Position numbers and translations under genes: made by a program | The notes under the pieces: generated by a model | Seen by the model: the letters and a program-made list of their open reading frames with translations, nothing else | What the model was told of the DNA's origin: nothing | The model's database searches: none | Shown here: positions 6,556 through 8,899 of the stretch, piece by piece | Numbering within the stretch: the first letter of the stretch is position 1 | How the letters are laid out: every line of letters begins with the position of its first letter | Assembly (NCBI GenBank): GCA_036559665.1 | Contig: DATBSS010000730.1 | Coordinates: 1-8,899, forward strand | Direction: 5' to 3' | Source of the DNA: DASRBA01 sp036559665 | GTDB taxonomy: Bacteria > Myxococcota > Myxococcia > Myxococcales > Myxococcaceae | Length of the DNA: 8,899 bases

Positions 6556-8899
6556 CGGTCAGTCGGGGTCAATCCATCGTCCAGCGGCATCGGCACACGG
6601 CCCAGCACGCCCTCCAGATCGCGCTGGGCGGCGCCGGCGCGGGCGTCTCCGGCGCGGCGGTAGCACGCCAGCCGGAAAGCGAGGAGCGGGGCGCTGCGCG
6701 GCGGGTAGGGCTCCAGGGCGCCGAGCGCGCCAAGGCACGCCGCCGGATCGCCGGACCGCTCCGCCAGCTCCACGCGCGTGAGGGCGCGCTTCTCGTCGGC
6801 CAGTCCCACCGCGAACGGCTGCTCCACCGCGCGCAGCAGGCCCGGCGTGGTGGCGGCGGCCTGGCGCGAGATCGCACCCGCCAGGTCCAGCGCGCCCTCC
6901 ATCAGCCGCCGCGTGGCCCACGGGTCGGTGCGGGCGGCCAGCAGCGCCTGCTCGAGGGCGCGCGCCGCCTCCTCGGGTTTCCCCTGCGCCTGCCGCAGGT
7001 AGGCCGTGAGGATGCCGGCGTCCACCGGGGCCCGCTCGCGGAGGCGGTCCAGCACCGGCGTTGCCTGCTCGTCTCCGGCAATGGCCAGCAGCTCCGCCGC
7101 CGCGCTCAGCTCGGCCGCGCTCTTCGGCTCGCGGCCCAGGCCATGCCAGGCCGAAGCGGCGCCGCGGAAGTCGCCCTGGAGGTACCGCGCCCAGGGCTCG
7201 AACGCCACGCGGAGCCCGGGGGGAAGCGAGGGCCGCGGATCGATCCGCACCTGGTAGGCCTGGTACGCGGCGCGGGCCAGGGCCACCTCGTTCCAGTCCG
7301 GCGCGCCGTCCAGGTCCGGCCGCTGCTCCCCGCGCGTCGCGGCCAGCGCGAGGACCGCCTGCGGGGAGAAGTTGCCGGCCTCGCCGATCTGCCGGCCGAA
7401 GCCGAACTCCAGCACCGTCCGGTCGTCGGTGTTCAGCTCCTCGTGGGCCTGGTGCATCGCGCGCGCGAACGCGGCCCCGGCGAGCTGGTGCCCCAGCACG
7501 CTCTCCACCGTGTCGGCCCGCCAGGTGTCGAAGAGCGCGGTCCGGTAGGGCTCCTGGGCGATGCGCTCGCGCAGGCGGCTGAGGTCGTGGCGGAGCGGCC
7601 GGTTCGCGGCGAGCAGGATGATGTCGCCGGGCCCGACCTCCCAGGTCTCCACCCAGGGGAACACCTCGCCCATGGTGGCGTAGATGGTGCGGATGGTCCG
7701 GGCGTCCACCTCGTAGGCCTGGATCCACTGCGCCAGCAGCGCCCCGTCCCCCATCAGGCCGGAGACGGCGCGGAAGTACTCCAGCGTGAACAGGCTGGCC
7801 ACCCCGGCCCGGTAGGGGTTGGAGGGCTCGGCCATGATGACGTCGTAGCGCTCGCGGGTGGTGAGCACGACCTCGCGCGCGTCGGTGACGGTGAGCGTGG
7901 TCCGCGGCTTCCCCCGCGACCACCGGCTGATCGGCTCGCAGCGGACGGCGGCCTCCTCCACCGCGCGCTCCAGCTCCACCACGTCCACGCGCTCCATGGA
8001 CGGCACCTCGGAGAGCCAGCCGGCGGAGGAGCCGGTGCCCAGGCCGATGATCAGCCCCCGCTTCGGGGTGCCGGGGTGGAACAGCGCGCCCAGCAACCCG
8101 CCCATCACCATGGTGGAGGCGTCGCCGCGGACGTTGCCGTCGCTCTTGCCGTTCACCACCAGCGAGTAGGCGTTGACGCTGCTGAGGGCGACGCTGCTCT
8201 CCACGCCCTCGGCCTCGAAGACCAGCGCCCGGCGCTGGGCGTTGAAGAAGTCCTCTACGGAGCCGGGGGTGGCCAGCACCTCGGGGTGGATCCGGCCCGC
8301 GCCGATGCCGCTGTGGCGCCAGGCGGCGGTGGGGCCCAGCGCGCCGAGCAGCGCGAGGGTGGGGACCAGCAGGACGGCCGGGGCGGCGATGGCTCTCAAG
8401 CGCGGGCCCGGGGCGCGGAGCCCCAGCGCCACCGCCGCCGCGCCGAGGAGCGCCAGCAGCGCCGCGGTGAATCGCCAGAGGGCCGGGGCGCCCAGGAGAG
8501 GGAGGAGACCGAAGCCGCCGGCGAGCGAGCCGGCCATGGAGCCCACGGTGTTCCACGCGTAGGTGAGACCGATCTGCCGGCCGATCTCACGGCGCCCCTT
8601 CCCCAGCAGCGCGATCAGCAGCGGGAACTGGTAGCCCGCCACCAGCGCCGCCGGGAAGACCGTCACCGCGGCAATGGCGCTCCAGCCAAGCACCCGGCCG
8701 GCGAAGCCGAACGCGCTCAGGCGGCTCAGCATCAGCGCCGCCACGGCGAGGCGGTCGCCGAGCGCGAAGGGAGCGGCCACCGCCAGCGCCTCCAGCAGGC
8801 AGGTGACGGCGAACGTCGAGAGCGCCGGACGGTTGTTGGTCGGGCGGCCGTAGAGCGCGCCCCCGATGCCGATGCCCAGCAGCGCGAAGGAGAGGATGA
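6552..8899 (-). CDS. Fused multi-pass membrane / spermidine-synthase-like protein (upstream paralogue, 5' end outside window)
   Basis: The reading frame is open to the window edge; 781 residues are visible and the true start lies beyond base 8899. It aligns along its whole visible length with the downstream neighbour, starting at the equivalent of that protein's residue about 280 (ILSFALLGIGIGGALYGR). It keeps the last membrane helices, the linker AAWRHSGIGAGR, NGKSDG, GLGTGSSAGW (8045-8016), VDVVELE, DAREV, and AEPSNPY near 7832-7812, so the spermidine-synthase catalytic Asp is replaced here too. The helical C-terminal region is the most diverged part, and the segment after the linker (IHPEVLATPGSVEDFF) also differs. 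The stop overlaps the next gene's start by four bases. The tandem arrangement with the same order and orientation points to a gene duplication. Function is not assigned. An internal GTG near 8780 is simply inside the gene and is not taken as the start. Confidence 0.88.
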   Translation of the reverse strand, partial: ILSFALLGIGIGGALYGRPTNNRPALSTFAVTCLLEALAVAAPFALGDRLAVAALMLSRLSAFGFAGRVLGWSAIAAVTVFPAALVAGYQFPLLIALLGKGRREIGRQIGLTYAWNTVGSMAGSLAGGFGLLPLLGAPALWRFTAALLALLGAAAVALGLRAPGPRLRAIAAPAVLLVPTLALLGALGPTAAWRHSGIGAGRIHPEVLATPGSVEDFFNAQRRALVFEAEGVESSVALSSVNAYSLVVNGKSDGNVRGDASTMVMGGLLGALFHPGTPKRGLIIGLGTGSSAGWLSEVPSMERVDVVELERAVEEAAVRCEPISRWSRGKPRTTLTVTDAREVVLTTRERYDVIMAEPSNPYRAGVASLFTLEYFRAVSGLMGDGALLAQWIQAYEVDARTIRTIYATMGEVFPWVETWEVGPGDIILLAANRPLRHDLSRLRERIAQEPYRTALFDTWRADTVESVLGHQLAGAAFARAMHQAHEELNTDDRTVLEFGFGRQIGEAGNFSPQAVLALAATRGEQRPDLDGAPDWNEVALARAAYQAYQVRIDPRPSLPPGLRVAFEPWARYLQGDFRGAASAWHGLGREPKSAAELSAAAELLAIAGDEQATPVLDRLRERAPVDAGILTAYLRQAQGKPEEAARALEQALLAARTDPWATRRLMEGALDLAGAISRQAAATTPGLLRAVEQPFAVGLADEKRALTRVELAERSGDPAACLGALGALEPYPPRSAPLLAFRLACYRRAGDARAGAAQRDLEGVLGRVPMPLDDGLTPTDR
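8764..8899. repeat. Near-identical 136-base segment shared by the two tandem paralogues (copy 2)
   Basis: Partner of 5588-5723, with three mismatches in 136 bases and no gaps. The match reaches the window edge, so the conserved block probably extends beyond it. Confidence 0.85.

Noticed and set aside
4003..6663. 886-codon open frame on the plus strand
   Set aside because: Antisense shadow of the fused membrane protein; His/Gln/Arg-rich with no domain and no ribosome site noted.
6559..8556. 665-codon open frame on the minus strand
   Set aside because: Overlaps the upstream paralogue in another frame; the paralogue frame is supported by alignment with its neighbour.

Overview
The window is very GC-rich, strongly G/C-biased at third codon positions, and coded entirely on the minus strand. 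The pilin sequences (leader ending in G followed by FTLIELMIVVAIIGILAAIAIPNF, then QARSKQSE and PERGNRYAYY, a CPDCN motif and a C-terminal CD) are of the type seen in myxobacterial PilA. Together with the base composition, this suggests a member of the Myxococcota, plausibly an Anaeromyxobacter relative. The genus is an inference.

Read in the direction of transcription (8899 to 1), the layout is as follows. (1) 8899-6552 and 6555-3361 hold two tandem paralogues of a large membrane protein. Each has an N-terminal multi-pass transporter-like domain, a spermidine-synthase-like Rossmann domain and an alpha-helical C-terminal region. The genes overlap by four bases (ATGA), and the first is cut by the window edge. 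(2) 3360-3196 is a 165-base intergenic region that is less GC-rich than its surroundings. It holds a good sigma-54 promoter (GG-N10-GC), a 19-bp perfect dyad about 130 bases upstream of the predicted transcription start, and a strong ribosome binding site. (3) 3195-2551 and 2416-1757 are two pilA-type major pilin genes, both with a mature length of 205 residues. A strong GC hairpin lies between them. (4) 1757-852 is a membrane-anchored helical-repeat protein matching the position of myxobacterial PilG. Its start overlaps the second pilin's stop (TGATG). (5) 839-1 is an ABC-transporter ATPase matching PilH, truncated by the window edge. The permease (PilI) would be expected just beyond base 1.

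The pilA-pilA-pilG-pilH block looks like a single operon driven by one sigma-54 promoter. This fits the known PilS/PilR and sigma-54 control of pilA in Myxococcus xanthus, and the known need there for PilG/PilH/PilI in type IV pilus biogenesis. The hairpin between the pilins could set a high first-pilin to low downstream-gene ratio. The fused transporter/synthase-like pair upstream appears to be a separate transcription unit with no assigned role in pili. It is the least understood part of the window: the catalytic aspartate of true spermidine synthases is replaced in both copies, and the two copies share a patch of almost identical DNA that suggests recent duplication or gene conversion.
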